From JAGWBG01 sp034421095 (GTDB taxonomy: Bacteria > Chloroflexota > Dehalococcoidia > Lucifugimonadales > JAGWBF01), in NCBI GenBank assembly GCA_034421095.1, contig DAOUKR010000035.1, positions 146,106-210,105 on the forward strand: a stretch of DNA of 64,000 nucleotides, written 5' to 3'. Positions 35,187 through 43,974 of the stretch are shown here, piece after piece; within the stretch, counting starts at the first letter, position 1, and each line of letters opens with the position of its first letter. The position numbers were made by a program, and so were the translations under genes. The notes beneath the pieces are model-generated. The model did not search any database and was not told where the DNA came from. It was given only the letters and a program-made list of their open reading frames with translations.

Positions 35187-36125
35187 CTACCGGCTTACAA
35201 GGGGCATCCCTTCCATCTGCCGCACCTCGTTGATAATCTCCAGGACTCTCTGTCTGAAGGGAGGAAGCTCAATCTCGAACTCCTCACGTATGCGGCTATT
35301 GTTCACAAGATAGTTCCCCGACTCTTCAAGGCCGCCATCATTATCGAAGGTAATCTGCGCGTCGGGTATGAACTCGCGCACCAAATCCGCCAAATCGCCC
35401 AGGCTTATGACCGTGCCGCCGGAGTTGTAGAGGTTGTACCTGGGTGAGTCGGACATGGCAACGCGCACGAACATCTCCGATACATCTTCCACGTGAATCG
35501 GGAGACGGTTAAATGACTTCCAGGGGAAATTCACAGGCAGTCCCCTGGCAGGCAGGGTTATCGCCTGCACGTGGTCTGTGGACCCTCTTACCTTGTCCGG
35601 GCCGGTTACGTTGGCCGGCCTGATTCCGGTTATGGACATTCCATAGTTCTTGATGTACTGCTCTGCCTGAAACTCGTTGAATATCTTGTGAACGGCGTAC
35701 TGGCTGGTGCCGTACTTGGGGTCTTCTTCGTTGACGAGCCGGTCCCCATAGTGGCGTTGCTGGCCGCTCACTGCCACAGAGCTTGCATACACCACGCGCT
35801 TGACCCCACAAAGACGCGCGGACTCGAAACAGTTGTCCATCCCCAGAACGTTCAGGCGCATCTGGTTATGGGGGTCTCCCTCACCACCACCTACTATATA
35901 AGCCAGATTTATGAGGCGTTCAGGCTTGGCCTCAAGGACGGTCCTTATCACGTCATCAAGACGGGTTATATCACCCCGGACGACTTTCACCCGGTCTTTC
36001 AGGTGGTCAAAAGAGGCGGCCCAGGGGTTAATGTCCATGCAAACCACCTCTTCGCCCCTCTCGACCAGCTTTCTAATAACTCGTGGGCCGATAAAACCGG
36101 TGCCCCCAATAACCAATACGGACAT
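35187..36125 (-). CDS. NAD-dependent epimerase/dehydratase family protein
   Basis: A 312-residue extended short-chain dehydrogenase. The glycine-rich NAD motif is VLVIGGTGFIGPRVIRKL. The catalytic site is YAVHKIFNE, where the tyrosine and lysine are intact, with the serine in YASSVAVSGQ. INLAYIVGGGEG is the usual strand. Substrate may be a nucleotide sugar or a small ketone/alcohol. GGGAGGAG precedes the ATG. It is 59 nt upstream of the LLM gene on the same strand, consistent with a common transcript. Confidence 0.83.
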   Translation of the reverse strand: MSVLVIGGTGFIGPRVIRKLVERGEEVVCMDINPWAASFDHLKDRVKVVRGDITRLDDVIRTVLEAKPERLINLAYIVGGGEGDPHNQMRLNVLGMDNCFESARLCGVKRVVYASSVAVSGQQRHYGDRLVNEEDPKYGTSQYAVHKIFNEFQAEQYIKNYGMSITGIRPANVTGPDKVRGSTDHVQAITLPARGLPVNFPWKSFNRLPIHVEDVSEMFVRVAMSDSPRYNLYNSGGTVISLGDLADLVREFIPDAQITFDNDGGLEESGNYLVNNSRIREEFEIELPPFRQRVLEIINEVRQMEGMPLVSR

Positions 36126-36290
36126 TACTCTTCACTCCTCCCATAGGGTTTATGCTGCTCGGTCTTTCCGGATACAAACGCCGAGTGCTTCAAAAGCTCG
36201 CCGGAGGTTCGTATGAGTCTGCTACGGGCGAGAGTTTAGCACTCCCTCCCTGAGCCGTCAAATACTGAAGGACTCCCATGCTCATCCAAG

Positions 36291-37550
36291 TCATGCAGTA
36301 ATTTCTTGGCGAGGCCGATTTACCAGCGTCGTCACGAGTACGGCGATGACGGCCAAAGCCGCATATCCGGCGAAGATCAGTGTATACGAACCGGTGATGT
36401 CATGCACTGCCCCGGCCATCACGGGTCCCGCCACATTCGCTGCCGTGAACCCGGAAAACAGCACGCTTTGAATCTTGCCGAAGTCGGACCTGCCAAAATA
36501 GTCGGCTAATAGTGATGACACCAGTAGCAGGGAGACGCGTGGCCCCAATGCGAAGAGCATAACAAAGGGGACCAAATGCCATAGCTCGGTAGCGAAGGTG
36601 AAGATAGCCAGACTGCCGCCCTGCATCAGATAAGAGACGATGATGAGGCTGCGGCGGTCTACCACGTCGGAGACCCATCCCACCATCAGCGTTGTTCCTA
36701 TGTTGATGGCCCCCATCGCAGCAAAAGTCCATCCTGCCGTCGTTGGTGAGAATCCCTGCTCTACAAGATGGGGGATAAACAGGAGATTTATGGCGCCGCT
36801 GCCCAGACTCACAATCACAAACCCCGAGACGGTGAACCATAAAGCTCTGGTCTTCAGGGCCTGCGCCACGCTGATGTTGGACTCGGTTGCCGGCGGTACC
36901 GTAGTCGCCGGGTGCTCAGGCCACTTAACATCCGCCCCTTGCGGCTGGTCTCCATCTGGCCTCAGTCCATATTGCTCCGGTTTGTGCCGCAGAATCAGTG
37001 ACCCGGGTATGCCAACTACCATAAGTCCGGCAACGATGATCGCGAGAGCAATGCGCCAGTCCCATTGACCTTCCAGCCACACGACCATGGAAACCAGTGG
37101 GCCCCCAAAACCCCCGCCGGCGAGCACTATACCGATGGCCCGGCCCCGTTGTCTTACGAACCAGTTGGCAGCGACCGCCGGTCCTGTACCGGCTATGTAA
37201 ATGGCGAATCCCACGGAAGCGATGGCGAAGGCGACGAAGAGCATCAGAGTTGACTGGGAGATAATCAGGAGCAGCAGCCCTCCCCCTGTGGCAAGGGTCG
37301 CAAAGAGCATGAGTGAACGAGGCCCGTGACGGTCGAATATGTAACCAACGACCGGCGACCCGATGACTGCCATGCCGTAGCGCAACGATATTGCCACGGC
37401 AAGCAGGGTGGCCGTGAGACCGAATGACTCTTTGATGGGAATGAACAGGGCGGAAAAGCCCGCAAGCAGGGCACCGCCCCAGTAGAAGTTCATGAAGAAA
37501 TAGGACCAGGCTATATACCAGCCATAGTAGACCCTTGGCCTGGGAAGCAT
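36291..37550 (-). CDS. MFS transporter (oxalate/monocarboxylate-like)
   Basis: A 419-residue carrier with 12 membrane segments and a long hydrophilic loop at about residues 190-225 (LRPDGDQPQGADVKWPEHPA). The N-terminal YYGWYIAWSYFFMNFYWGGA is characteristic of the OFA/MCT-like subgroup, and DRHGPRSLMLF is the loop 2-3 motif. The usual substrates are carboxylates. GGAGG lies close to the ATG. It is divergent from the molybdopterin hydroxylase and upstream of the epimerase, which suggests uptake of a substrate for the neighbouring enzymes. Confidence 0.8.
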   Translation of the reverse strand: MLPRPRVYYGWYIAWSYFFMNFYWGGALLAGFSALFIPIKESFGLTATLLAVAISLRYGMAVIGSPVVGYIFDRHGPRSLMLFATLATGGGLLLLIISQSTLMLFVAFAIASVGFAIYIAGTGPAVAANWFVRQRGRAIGIVLAGGGFGGPLVSMVVWLEGQWDWRIALAIIVAGLMVVGIPGSLILRHKPEQYGLRPDGDQPQGADVKWPEHPATTVPPATESNISVAQALKTRALWFTVSGFVIVSLGSGAINLLFIPHLVEQGFSPTTAGWTFAAMGAINIGTTLMVGWVSDVVDRRSLIIVSYLMQGGSLAIFTFATELWHLVPFVMLFALGPRVSLLLVSSLLADYFGRSDFGKIQSVLFSGFTAANVAGPVMAGAVHDITGSYTLIFAGYAALAVIAVLVTTLVNRPRQEITA

Positions 37551-37824
37551 CCCGCCTCCATGTTCGGATTTATTGTCCGAGCGTTCCCCGTGGAGCCTGT
37601 CCGCACCCGAATTTATGGTGCATCTGCAGCAGGACTAAGGTTAGCGTCATTCTCCTTTCCGTTCAATACTCCACACAGATAAGGCCCTCCTGAGAAAAGC
37701 CAACCCAAGGGAGTTGCCGACACACGCGGGGACTTGACGCCGTGATGTGTGGGGGGATAGATTACGAGTGATTGGTGTCTGTGCCGGTAGACTAACATTA
37801 GAATCCGGTTGAGGAGGGAACCAA

Positions 37825-40137
37825 ATGGCTACAACAGCAGATAGGGAAGGCACTGCCTCTGGGAAGTACAAAGTGGTCGGAACCAGGCCCATCCGCCACG
37901 ATGGACTGGACAAAGTAACCGGACGTGCCAATTTCGGCGCAGATATTAGTCTACCCGGACTGCTGCACGGCAAGATTCTCCGTAGCCCCCATGCCCACGC
38001 TCGTATCAAGTCCATAGATACCAGCAAAGCGGAAGCCCTGCCCGGAGTAAGGGCCGTCGCAACTGCTCGAGACTTCCCTATAGTCGAGGATAAGGTTATA
38101 GACTTTGCCGAGATACAGGGCAACGCAAGGATGATGGCGGACAATGTTCTAGCCAACGGCAAGGTGCTGTACAAAGGCCATGCAGTAGCAGCCGTGGCGG
38201 CCATCAGCCCGCACATAGCCGAAGAAGCGCTCAACCTCATCGAGGTGGACTATGAGGTGCTGCCGCCGGTCCTTACCGTCCATGACGCCATGAAAGAGGA
38301 TGCGCCGATTCTCCATGAGGACATGACCACCAGGTTCCGGGTTGAACGGTTTGGCAGGGGAGAGGACACTGGCAAGAGAGGTAATATAGCGGGCCACCTC
38401 CGGTACGCTCTTGGAGACCTGGAAAAGGGGTTCAAAGATGCCGACCTGATAGTCGAGCGGGAGTTTTCCACCCAGACTGTCCACCAGGGGTACATAGAGC
38501 CTCACGCTTCCACGGCGTCCTGGGCGACCGATGGACAACTGACTGTCTGGACGAGCACCCAGGGTCCATTCGCCATACGCACTTTAACGGCTGCAATCCT
38601 GGGTATTCCTGAATCCTGGGTAAAAGTCATCCCCATGGAGATAGGCGGCGGATTTGGAGCCAAGCTCATTGCATACCTGGACCCCGTTGCCGCCATTCTG
38701 TCCCGAAAGAGCGGCAGGCCAGTCAAGATTGTAATGACTCGCACCGAGGTGTTCGAGGGGACCGGCCCTACGTCTGCCACTCACATGCGCTGCAAAATTG
38801 GAGCGGACAAGAGCGGGAAAATCACGGCAGGCTACCTTTATCTGGCTTTTGAAGCGGGAGCTTTCCCGGGCTCCCCGGTGGGTGGTGGGGCATTGACCGG
38901 TCTGGGTCCCTACAAGATAGATAATTTGCTGGTGGACGGGTATGACGTGGTGTGCAACAAGCAGAAGGTGCAAGCCTACCGCGCACCCGGACAACCCCAG
39001 GCAGCCTTCGCCGTAGAGCTGGTCATAGATGAAGTAGCGGAGAAGCTGGGTATGGATCCCACGGAGTTCCGGCTCAAGAACGCCGCTCAAGAGGGGGACC
39101 GGATGCCAAACGGAGTCCCCCATCCCCGCATTGGCTGCAAGGAAGTGATAGAGGCCATGATGGCCCATCCCCACTTCAACGCACCTCTGGAAGGTGCAAA
39201 TCGTGGTCGCGGCATAGCCATAGGACACAGGTTCAACAGTGGCCAGACCTCCTCAGCCACGATAAACGTGAATTCCAACGGCACTATCAGTCTCCTGACA
39301 GGCTCCGTGGACATTGGTGGCACCCGTACCGCCGTGGCGATGCAGGCGGCCGAGGTGCTGGGGCTGGGGGCCGACGACGTGACACCCGTCGTAGTTGACA
39401 CGGATTCTGTCGGGTACACGGGAAGCACGGGCGGGAGCCGCACAGCCTATGACACCGGTCTGGCAGCCATCTCCGCAGCAGAGGAAGTGAAGCGGCAGAT
39501 GACGGCGCGCGCAGCACTGATATGGGAGGTGCAACCGGAAGACGTGGAGTTTCGGGATGGCGTCTTCACCTGCACCAAGAACCCGGCAGACAGAATGACC
39601 TTCAGCGAGCTAGCCCGACAACTTACCCGCACTGGCGGGGCTATAACCTGCTCCGTGTCAGCGGACTCAACCGGCGTGGGTTCCACCTTCTGCGGGAATA
39701 TCGCGGACGTGGAGGTGGACCCTGAAACGGGAAAGGTTGATATTCTGCGCTATACCGCCATTATAGATGCCGGCCGGTCGGTGCACCCTGGCTACGTCGA
39801 AGGGCAGGTGCAGGGGGCCACTGTCCAGGGGATAGGCTGGGCGCTTAACGAGGAGTACTCCTACGATGATAACGGTGCGATGGCCAACTCCAGTTTCCTG
39901 GACTACCGTATGCCCACGAGTCTGGACGTTCCCATGATTGATACGGTACTGGTAGAGGTCCCCAACCCACGCCACCCCTACGGCTTGCGGGGCGTGGGCG
40001 AGGTGCCCATCATCCCCCCATTAGCTGCCCTATCCAATGCTATTTACCATGCCATTGGAGTTCGCATGGACAAGCTGCCCATGTCTCCCAACGCTATATT
40101 GGAAGCCCTTGAGGAGAAAAAGGAAACCCGGGAGTAG
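37825..40137 (+). CDS. Xanthine dehydrogenase/aldehyde oxidase-family molybdopterin-binding subunit
   Basis: A 770-residue catalytic large subunit of the molybdenum hydroxylase family. An N-terminal domain begins VVGTRPIRHDGLDKVTGRAN. The molybdopterin part has VIPMEIGGGFGAKL, KVQAYRAPGQPQAAFAVE and SVDIGGTRTAVAMQAAEVLG. The catalytic glutamate is in GLRGVGEVPIIPP. It lacks the CoxL-type signature, so it hydroxylates an aldehyde or N-heterocycle rather than CO. The 2Fe-2S and FAD subunits are not adjacent, so either they lie elsewhere or the subunit is an orphan. GAGGAGGG precedes the ATG; it ends 7 nt before the convergent CoA-transferase. Confidence 0.88.
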   Translation: MATTADREGTASGKYKVVGTRPIRHDGLDKVTGRANFGADISLPGLLHGKILRSPHAHARIKSIDTSKAEALPGVRAVATARDFPIVEDKVIDFAEIQGNARMMADNVLANGKVLYKGHAVAAVAAISPHIAEEALNLIEVDYEVLPPVLTVHDAMKEDAPILHEDMTTRFRVERFGRGEDTGKRGNIAGHLRYALGDLEKGFKDADLIVEREFSTQTVHQGYIEPHASTASWATDGQLTVWTSTQGPFAIRTLTAAILGIPESWVKVIPMEIGGGFGAKLIAYLDPVAAILSRKSGRPVKIVMTRTEVFEGTGPTSATHMRCKIGADKSGKITAGYLYLAFEAGAFPGSPVGGGALTGLGPYKIDNLLVDGYDVVCNKQKVQAYRAPGQPQAAFAVELVIDEVAEKLGMDPTEFRLKNAAQEGDRMPNGVPHPRIGCKEVIEAMMAHPHFNAPLEGANRGRGIAIGHRFNSGQTSSATINVNSNGTISLLTGSVDIGGTRTAVAMQAAEVLGLGADDVTPVVVDTDSVGYTGSTGGSRTAYDTGLAAISAAEEVKRQMTARAALIWEVQPEDVEFRDGVFTCTKNPADRMTFSELARQLTRTGGAITCSVSADSTGVGSTFCGNIADVEVDPETGKVDILRYTAIIDAGRSVHPGYVEGQVQGATVQGIGWALNEEYSYDDNGAMANSSFLDYRMPTSLDVPMIDTVLVEVPNPRHPYGLRGVGEVPIIPPLAALSNAIYHAIGVRMDKLPMSPNAILEALEEKKETRE

Positions 40138-40144
40138 TCCTGAG

Positions 40145-41371
40145 CTAGATTACTCCATCTTCCGTGAGTTGTTGCAGGTCATCCTGGCTGCGTCCCAGGA
40201 GGCCGCTATAAATCTCCTGGTTGTGCATTCCCAGCGTGGGTGCCCCGGCCGGTTCGGGAAGCGGGCCGCCGGAGAAAATTACCGGGAACCCGGAGCCGAT
40301 CCCCTTGACCGGCCCGTCTAGGGTGCCGTGATACATTGGCCGCAGGGTGCCCCGGTCCCAGAAATGCTGGTCGGCCATTGCCTCAGCAGTAGTGCGTACC
40401 GGAGCGCAAGCAACGTCGCCTTTTTCCAGTTGCTCTATGATTTCCTGGCGAGTGAAGTTACCTATAATCTTCTGTACGGCCCCTTGTGCTGCTTCCACGT
40501 GAATCGTCCTGGACTGGTAACTGACGAAGCGCGGGTCTTCCAGCAGTTCCGGAGCCTCCAGGGCGAGGGAGAGCCTTCGCCACTGGTCGTCGCTGGACAC
40601 GGTTAGCGATATATCTCCATCCCGGGTGTGGTATAACCCGGTTGGCCCGGTCCGGCTGATGTTGCCCGTCCGCAGTGGCAGACCCTCCTCAACGTTGTCC
40701 TCCAGGTTCTCCACGAACATGAGGCTTGTCAGAGAATCCATCATGGACACGTCGAGGTACTGCCCCTGTCCGGTGCGGTCCTTCTCCCGCAAGGCTGCCA
40801 GAATGGAGTAGCAGGCGAAAAGGGGCGTAACCAGGTCGCCGATGAAGAGGCCAACCCTGGTCGGCGGGCCGTCCGGCTCTCCGGTAATGTCCATCAACCC
40901 GCTCATTCCCTGGATTTCAGGGTCGTGGGCGGGCTTGTTGGCGTAGGGGCCGGTCTGTCCATAGCCGGAAATGGAGCAGTAGACTATGCCAGGATTGACC
41001 TCGGATACATCCATGTAGCCCACTCCCAGGCGCCTCATGGAGCCGGGCGACAGATTCTCGACAACTACATCTGATGAGCGGGCCAGCTCCAGGAACAGGT
41101 TGCGGCCCTCCGGGTGCTTCAGGTTCAGGGTAATACTCTTGACCCCCTGGGTGCGTTTGAGAAAACGGCTGGAGATGTCCTGGTCTGACTGGGGGGAAGA
41201 GTGGACGCCGTCAGGCCCCACGTAGGGGCCGTTCCCCCGCACCGGGTCGCCACGACCCGGAACTTCCACCTTGATTACCTCCGCTCCGAGCCTGGCCAGA
41301 TTCATGGCACAAAATGGGCCGGCTAGAAATACCGTAACCCCCAGCACCCTAATACCTTGCAAAGGCTTCAT
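40145..41371 (-). CDS. CaiB/BaiF family (class III) CoA-transferase
   Basis: Transfers CoA between carboxylic acids with a covalent aspartyl intermediate. The start MKPLQGIRVLGVTVFLAGPF and GAEVIKVEVPGRGDPVRGNG are the conserved N-terminus. The stretch GYGQTGPYANKPAHDPEIQG contains the catalytic aspartate. GDLVTPLFACYSILAALRE and YHTRDGDISLTV follow. I take the ATG at 41371, preceded by GGGAGGG, instead of an earlier in-frame start that adds 34 non-family residues; the protein is 408 residues. The substrate is probably a carboxylic acid taken up by the nearby transporters. Confidence 0.9.
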   Translation of the reverse strand: MKPLQGIRVLGVTVFLAGPFCAMNLARLGAEVIKVEVPGRGDPVRGNGPYVGPDGVHSSPQSDQDISSRFLKRTQGVKSITLNLKHPEGRNLFLELARSSDVVVENLSPGSMRRLGVGYMDVSEVNPGIVYCSISGYGQTGPYANKPAHDPEIQGMSGLMDITGEPDGPPTRVGLFIGDLVTPLFACYSILAALREKDRTGQGQYLDVSMMDSLTSLMFVENLEDNVEEGLPLRTGNISRTGPTGLYHTRDGDISLTVSSDDQWRRLSLALEAPELLEDPRFVSYQSRTIHVEAAQGAVQKIIGNFTRQEIIEQLEKGDVACAPVRTTAEAMADQHFWDRGTLRPMYHGTLDGPVKGIGSGFPVIFSGGPLPEPAGAPTLGMHNQEIYSGLLGRSQDDLQQLTEDGVI

Positions 41372-41423
41372 GGTCCCTCCCACGAGATGGGTCATCCCGA
41401 TTGATGGTGTGTTCCTTATTCTT

Positions 41424-42740
41424 CTAGTACCTATCATTGGTCCTGATGCTATCCTCAAGCCGGAGTATAGCAAGTTGGACTTGTTTCAGGTTTTGGATTG
41501 CCTCGTTCATCAAGCCGAGATCGGTGTGGCCAATTGCGTCGTCGAGAGCGTCGAGTTTCTCGCCGAACTCGGTAAGAGTAAGAGCAACTTCAGTGGCTCT
41601 CGAACCTAACCTTGATTGCTGGTCGAGCCTGAACTCACTATACAATTCCCTCAGTGCGGTCAACTTCTCTGGGATATGCCCCGACTGCTGCTTTACGGAC
41701 TCACGAAGTCTGGCGATGTCAGCCAGTGTCATGTTAGGGTCGGGTTCATCAATCGCATCTAGTACCCCATTGATAAACCCCTTTATGCCTATTGATTCCA
41801 GTTGATTGACAAATTCTTGTCGCAATGGAGATGTAACCTCGTCGGGTAGTTCCGTTGTTCTCTGGAAATGCCATAGTTTATCTGCGTCTATTTTGCCGAA
41901 TATCTCGAATTGGACAGTCAGCAACTGCTTCGAATGAAAAGTGAATTCTGCCTCTCGAGTCTCGCCGGGGGGCAGATGCCCTAGGTATTTGTCGTGTTGG
42001 CGGCCGCTCGAATCACTGGTGCTCCTGACACTGACAGATTCAAAATGCACAGCGGGCCAGTCCCTGCTATCAGGAGCCGTATTGTGAACCCTAATCGTGA
42101 CGACGCGGGCTTGGCTATCTGGCTGGCCTTCGGGCAAGTCCACCGACTTTTCCATAATCAGATACGACTGAAGCTGGTGCCAGAATCCTAATGGTGCAAT
42201 TGCCGGGTTCTGGGAGTCAAGGCCACCGTCTTGATGGCCCAAGTCCTCAATCAAATCCTCTGCCACTTCGTTACCAGATGAGAAGACAGGGTCTTGACTC
42301 ATTCGTTCAACCTCCAAGGCTTCCTCGCAGCGCAGAGAAGCCAAGATGTGCTTCATTAGCTCGGCGGCCTGCCTAGATCGGACCAATGATATATCTTGAA
42401 CATGCGCCCAATCGTTGCGGAGGCTTGCGAGCCCCCGGAGTTGCTTGAACGTCCTAACTGCGTCGGCGAAGGCATCAGAAAAGATTTCATTGTGGTGTTT
42501 GGCTATGATCCAGCCGAAATGTCGGTCATCCAGCAGGAGGTGGTGTTCTCGGTCAGGGTTCCTCTCGATTTCGATGTGGAGACTCTTAATCTGCTCTGGC
42601 GCAAGTGAGTGTTCTACTCCCTCCTTCCACCAACAGTCTTCCCCGAAAGCTGACGTTAGCCGCTCCCGGAGAGCGCGTCTTACTCCCCGGGTGTAGAGTC
42701 TGTGGCATTCCGTGAAGAAAATGTATGGGTCCAGATTCAA
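41424..42740 (-). CDS. Swt1-like HEPN-domain protein
   Basis: A 438-residue protein. Residues 1-125 resemble the Swt1-type HEPN domain: LRERLTSAFGEDCWWKEGV, then LRGLASLRNDWAHVQDI, where R-N-D-W-A-H gives the R-x4-H motif of HEPN ribonucleases. A middle beta-rich region (HNTAPDSRDWPAVHFESVS) and a helical C-terminus (LTLTEFGEKLDALDDAIGH) are not recognised. HEPN proteins of this sort often act in RNA-targeting defence or stress. The start is TTG at 42740 after GGGAGGT. It stands alone, next to an unusual inverted repeat; base use is slightly more AT-rich than the neighbours, hinting at acquisition. Confidence 0.7.
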   Translation of the reverse strand: MNLDPYIFFTECHRLYTRGVRRALRERLTSAFGEDCWWKEGVEHSLAPEQIKSLHIEIERNPDREHHLLLDDRHFGWIIAKHHNEIFSDAFADAVRTFKQLRGLASLRNDWAHVQDISLVRSRQAAELMKHILASLRCEEALEVERMSQDPVFSSGNEVAEDLIEDLGHQDGGLDSQNPAIAPLGFWHQLQSYLIMEKSVDLPEGQPDSQARVVTIRVHNTAPDSRDWPAVHFESVSVRSTSDSSGRQHDKYLGHLPPGETREAEFTFHSKQLLTVQFEIFGKIDADKLWHFQRTTELPDEVTSPLRQEFVNQLESIGIKGFINGVLDAIDEPDPNMTLADIARLRESVKQQSGHIPEKLTALRELYSEFRLDQQSRLGSRATEVALTLTEFGEKLDALDDAIGHTDLGLMNEAIQNLKQVQLAILRLEDSIRTNDRY

Positions 42741-42769
42741 TACGTACCTCCCATACAGCTATGGCATCC

Positions 42770-42799
42770 AGTATACTTGATAGAAGGGTTCTAAGCCAA
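42770..42799 (-). promoter_or_regulatory. Candidate promoter for the HEPN gene
   Basis: On the minus strand TTGGCT (42799-42794) and TATACT (42775-42770) are 18 nt apart. Transcription would begin about 25 nt before the TTG start. The -35 matches only four of six bases. Confidence 0.4.
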
Positions 42800-42816
42800 T
42801 AATGCTATACGGTCTC

Positions 42817-42878
42817 CGGTAATGTATCAGTTTGAGGTGTTTGGGAATGCGTTAGATGATTAAACTGATACATTACCG
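42817..42878. repeat. 17-bp perfect inverted repeat upstream of the HEPN gene
   Basis: CGGTAATGTATCAGTTT (42817-42833) and AAACTGATACATTACCG (42862-42878) are perfect inverted copies with a 28-nt spacer. Perfect arms of this length with AT-rich core could be the ends of a decayed small mobile element, an operator, or a hairpin. It lies directly before the HEPN promoter. Confidence 0.7.
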
Positions 42879-42906
42879 TCCATCACTTGCCCTTCGGTCG
42901 CTCCTG

Positions 42907-42949
42907 CCCAAAACAAAAAGGCCAGGCACGGGTCTGACCCGTGCCTGGC
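42907..42949 (-). terminator. Strong intrinsic terminator on the minus strand
   Basis: GCCAGGCACGGGTC and GACCCGTGCCTGGC are 14-bp perfect arms around a single base (42921-42949). Read on the minus strand the stem is followed by CTTTTTGTTTT, the classical U-tract. It closes a small minus-strand unit. Confidence 0.85.
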
Positions 42950-43029
42950 AAGCTACCTCGCTTTTGGCTCCGCACATCCGGCCATCACGGCTGGAGAAGC
43001 CACCTCAATGCTTGATGAGGCTTTTGCTC

Positions 43030-43146
43030 TTACGGTCTTGTGAAACGCGGAGCCGTCAGCTTCCCTTCGCCTCCGCTGGCTGGCCGCTCTTCGTACCCCC
43101 GCTCCACCTCCACGCCAGCGGCAGGCTTCAGGAAGGGAATATCCAT
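43030..43146 (-). CDS. Possible 38-residue small protein
   Basis: A short ORF beginning MDIPFLKPAAGVEVERGYEE and ending in TAPRFTRP. It has no Shine-Dalgarno of its own but overlaps a 15-codon ORF that starts at ATG 43166 after a perfect AAAGGAGGT, so it could be translated by coupling. The amino-acid composition is balanced, but the length is too short to be sure. It lies before the strong terminator. Confidence 0.2.
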   Translation of the reverse strand: MDIPFLKPAAGVEVERGYEERPASGGEGKLTAPRFTRP

Positions 43147-43177
43147 ACATGATTCAGTGCGTATTCTCGAATCATGG

Positions 43178-43414
43178 CTACCTCCTTTCCCCATCCCCAG
43201 AGGCTTGGTCTATTTCCGGGTATCCCTGAAGTACCTCACTGCTCTTTCTCTCGCCGGCACTTTCAGGGGTCTTTGTCGTCTCCTCGTTCACGTATATGTA
43301 GTACCTGACCCCCGGCAAGGGCGCGTAGTAGCCCCAGCCTCTGTGACTTATTCTGTTGTCTGAAGATATGGCCGTCGCATCCGGTAGCTTAGCAGTCCTT
43401 TTCGCTGTTGCCAT
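43178..43414 (-). CDS. Small protein of unknown function
   Basis: A 78-residue ORF beginning MATAKRTAKLPDATAISSDN with a central HRGWGYYAPLPGVRYYIYVN and a hydrophilic end. GAGGTGGGG lies just before the ATG. The aromatic-rich middle and polar C-terminus are unlike random translation. It sits inside a unit bounded by a near-consensus promoter and an intrinsic terminator. I do not recognise a family; an antitoxin-like or phage-type small protein is possible. Confidence 0.4.
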   Translation of the reverse strand: MATAKRTAKLPDATAISSDNRISHRGWGYYAPLPGVRYYIYVNEETTKTPESAGERKSSEVLQGYPEIDQASGDGERR

Positions 43415-43651
43415 TTCCCCACCTCGGTGACCGTGAGTGTCATTGTGCTCCCCAACCCAGCGCGTTGGCTCATCCTGAAAAAACACGCTCCAAGTAACCT
43501 CGGCCCTCCGGCTCACGCCTTCGGTGGACTTTAGATCGGGGGATTGCCGACTTGGGCCGCTTTCACCTCGACGAATCGAGTTACTCCGCCGTCCTCCCGG
43601 CACATCCCGTTCTCTTCTGTCGTTAACCTTGGTTGCTTGGAGCGTATCCTT

Positions 43652-43680
43652 AATATATCAGACTATTATTGCCTTGTCAA
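43652..43680 (-). promoter_or_regulatory. Strong sigma70-type promoter on the minus strand
   Basis: On the minus strand a perfect TTGACA (43680-43675), a 17-nt spacer and TATATT (43657-43652). The surroundings are AT-rich. It reads toward the small ORFs and the terminator at 42907-42949, giving a transcript of about 740 nt. Confidence 0.75.
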
Positions 43681-43825
43681 TAGAATTTTCATTGGGAATA
43701 AATTCACAAACTGTTGTTATAAATTTCACAAATGCACCGATATCGTAATAGCAATTGATAGAGAACTGCCTGCTTGGAGAAGGTGGGGACCCAAGACAAG
43801 GCTCCACGGTGTTTCAGAAAAGCAA

Positions 43826-43860
43826 GGAACACCAGGGCTCACGAAAAGTCCTGGTGTTCC
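43826..43860 (-). terminator. Hairpin terminator after the dienelactone hydrolase gene
   Basis: GGAACACCAGG (43826-43836) and CCTGGTGTTCC (43850-43860) form an 11-bp stem with a 13-nt loop. On the minus strand it is followed by TTGCTTTTCTG, so it can end transcripts arriving from the gene at 43975-44676. Confidence 0.6.
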
Positions 43861-43974
43861 GATAGTCGCCAGTCGCTTTTGGGTGCATTGGTGACCAAAA
43901 ATTGGCACGTGAGCATGACCGTGTTTTGCGCAACACCCCCCGTGACGTTGCCACAAACCCGAAGTGCTCCAGGT

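Noticed and set aside
42953..43150. 65-codon minus-strand frame rich in Arg and Ala
   Set aside because: Composition typical of a shadow frame and no ribosome site; the overlapping 15-codon and 38-codon frames fit the signals better.
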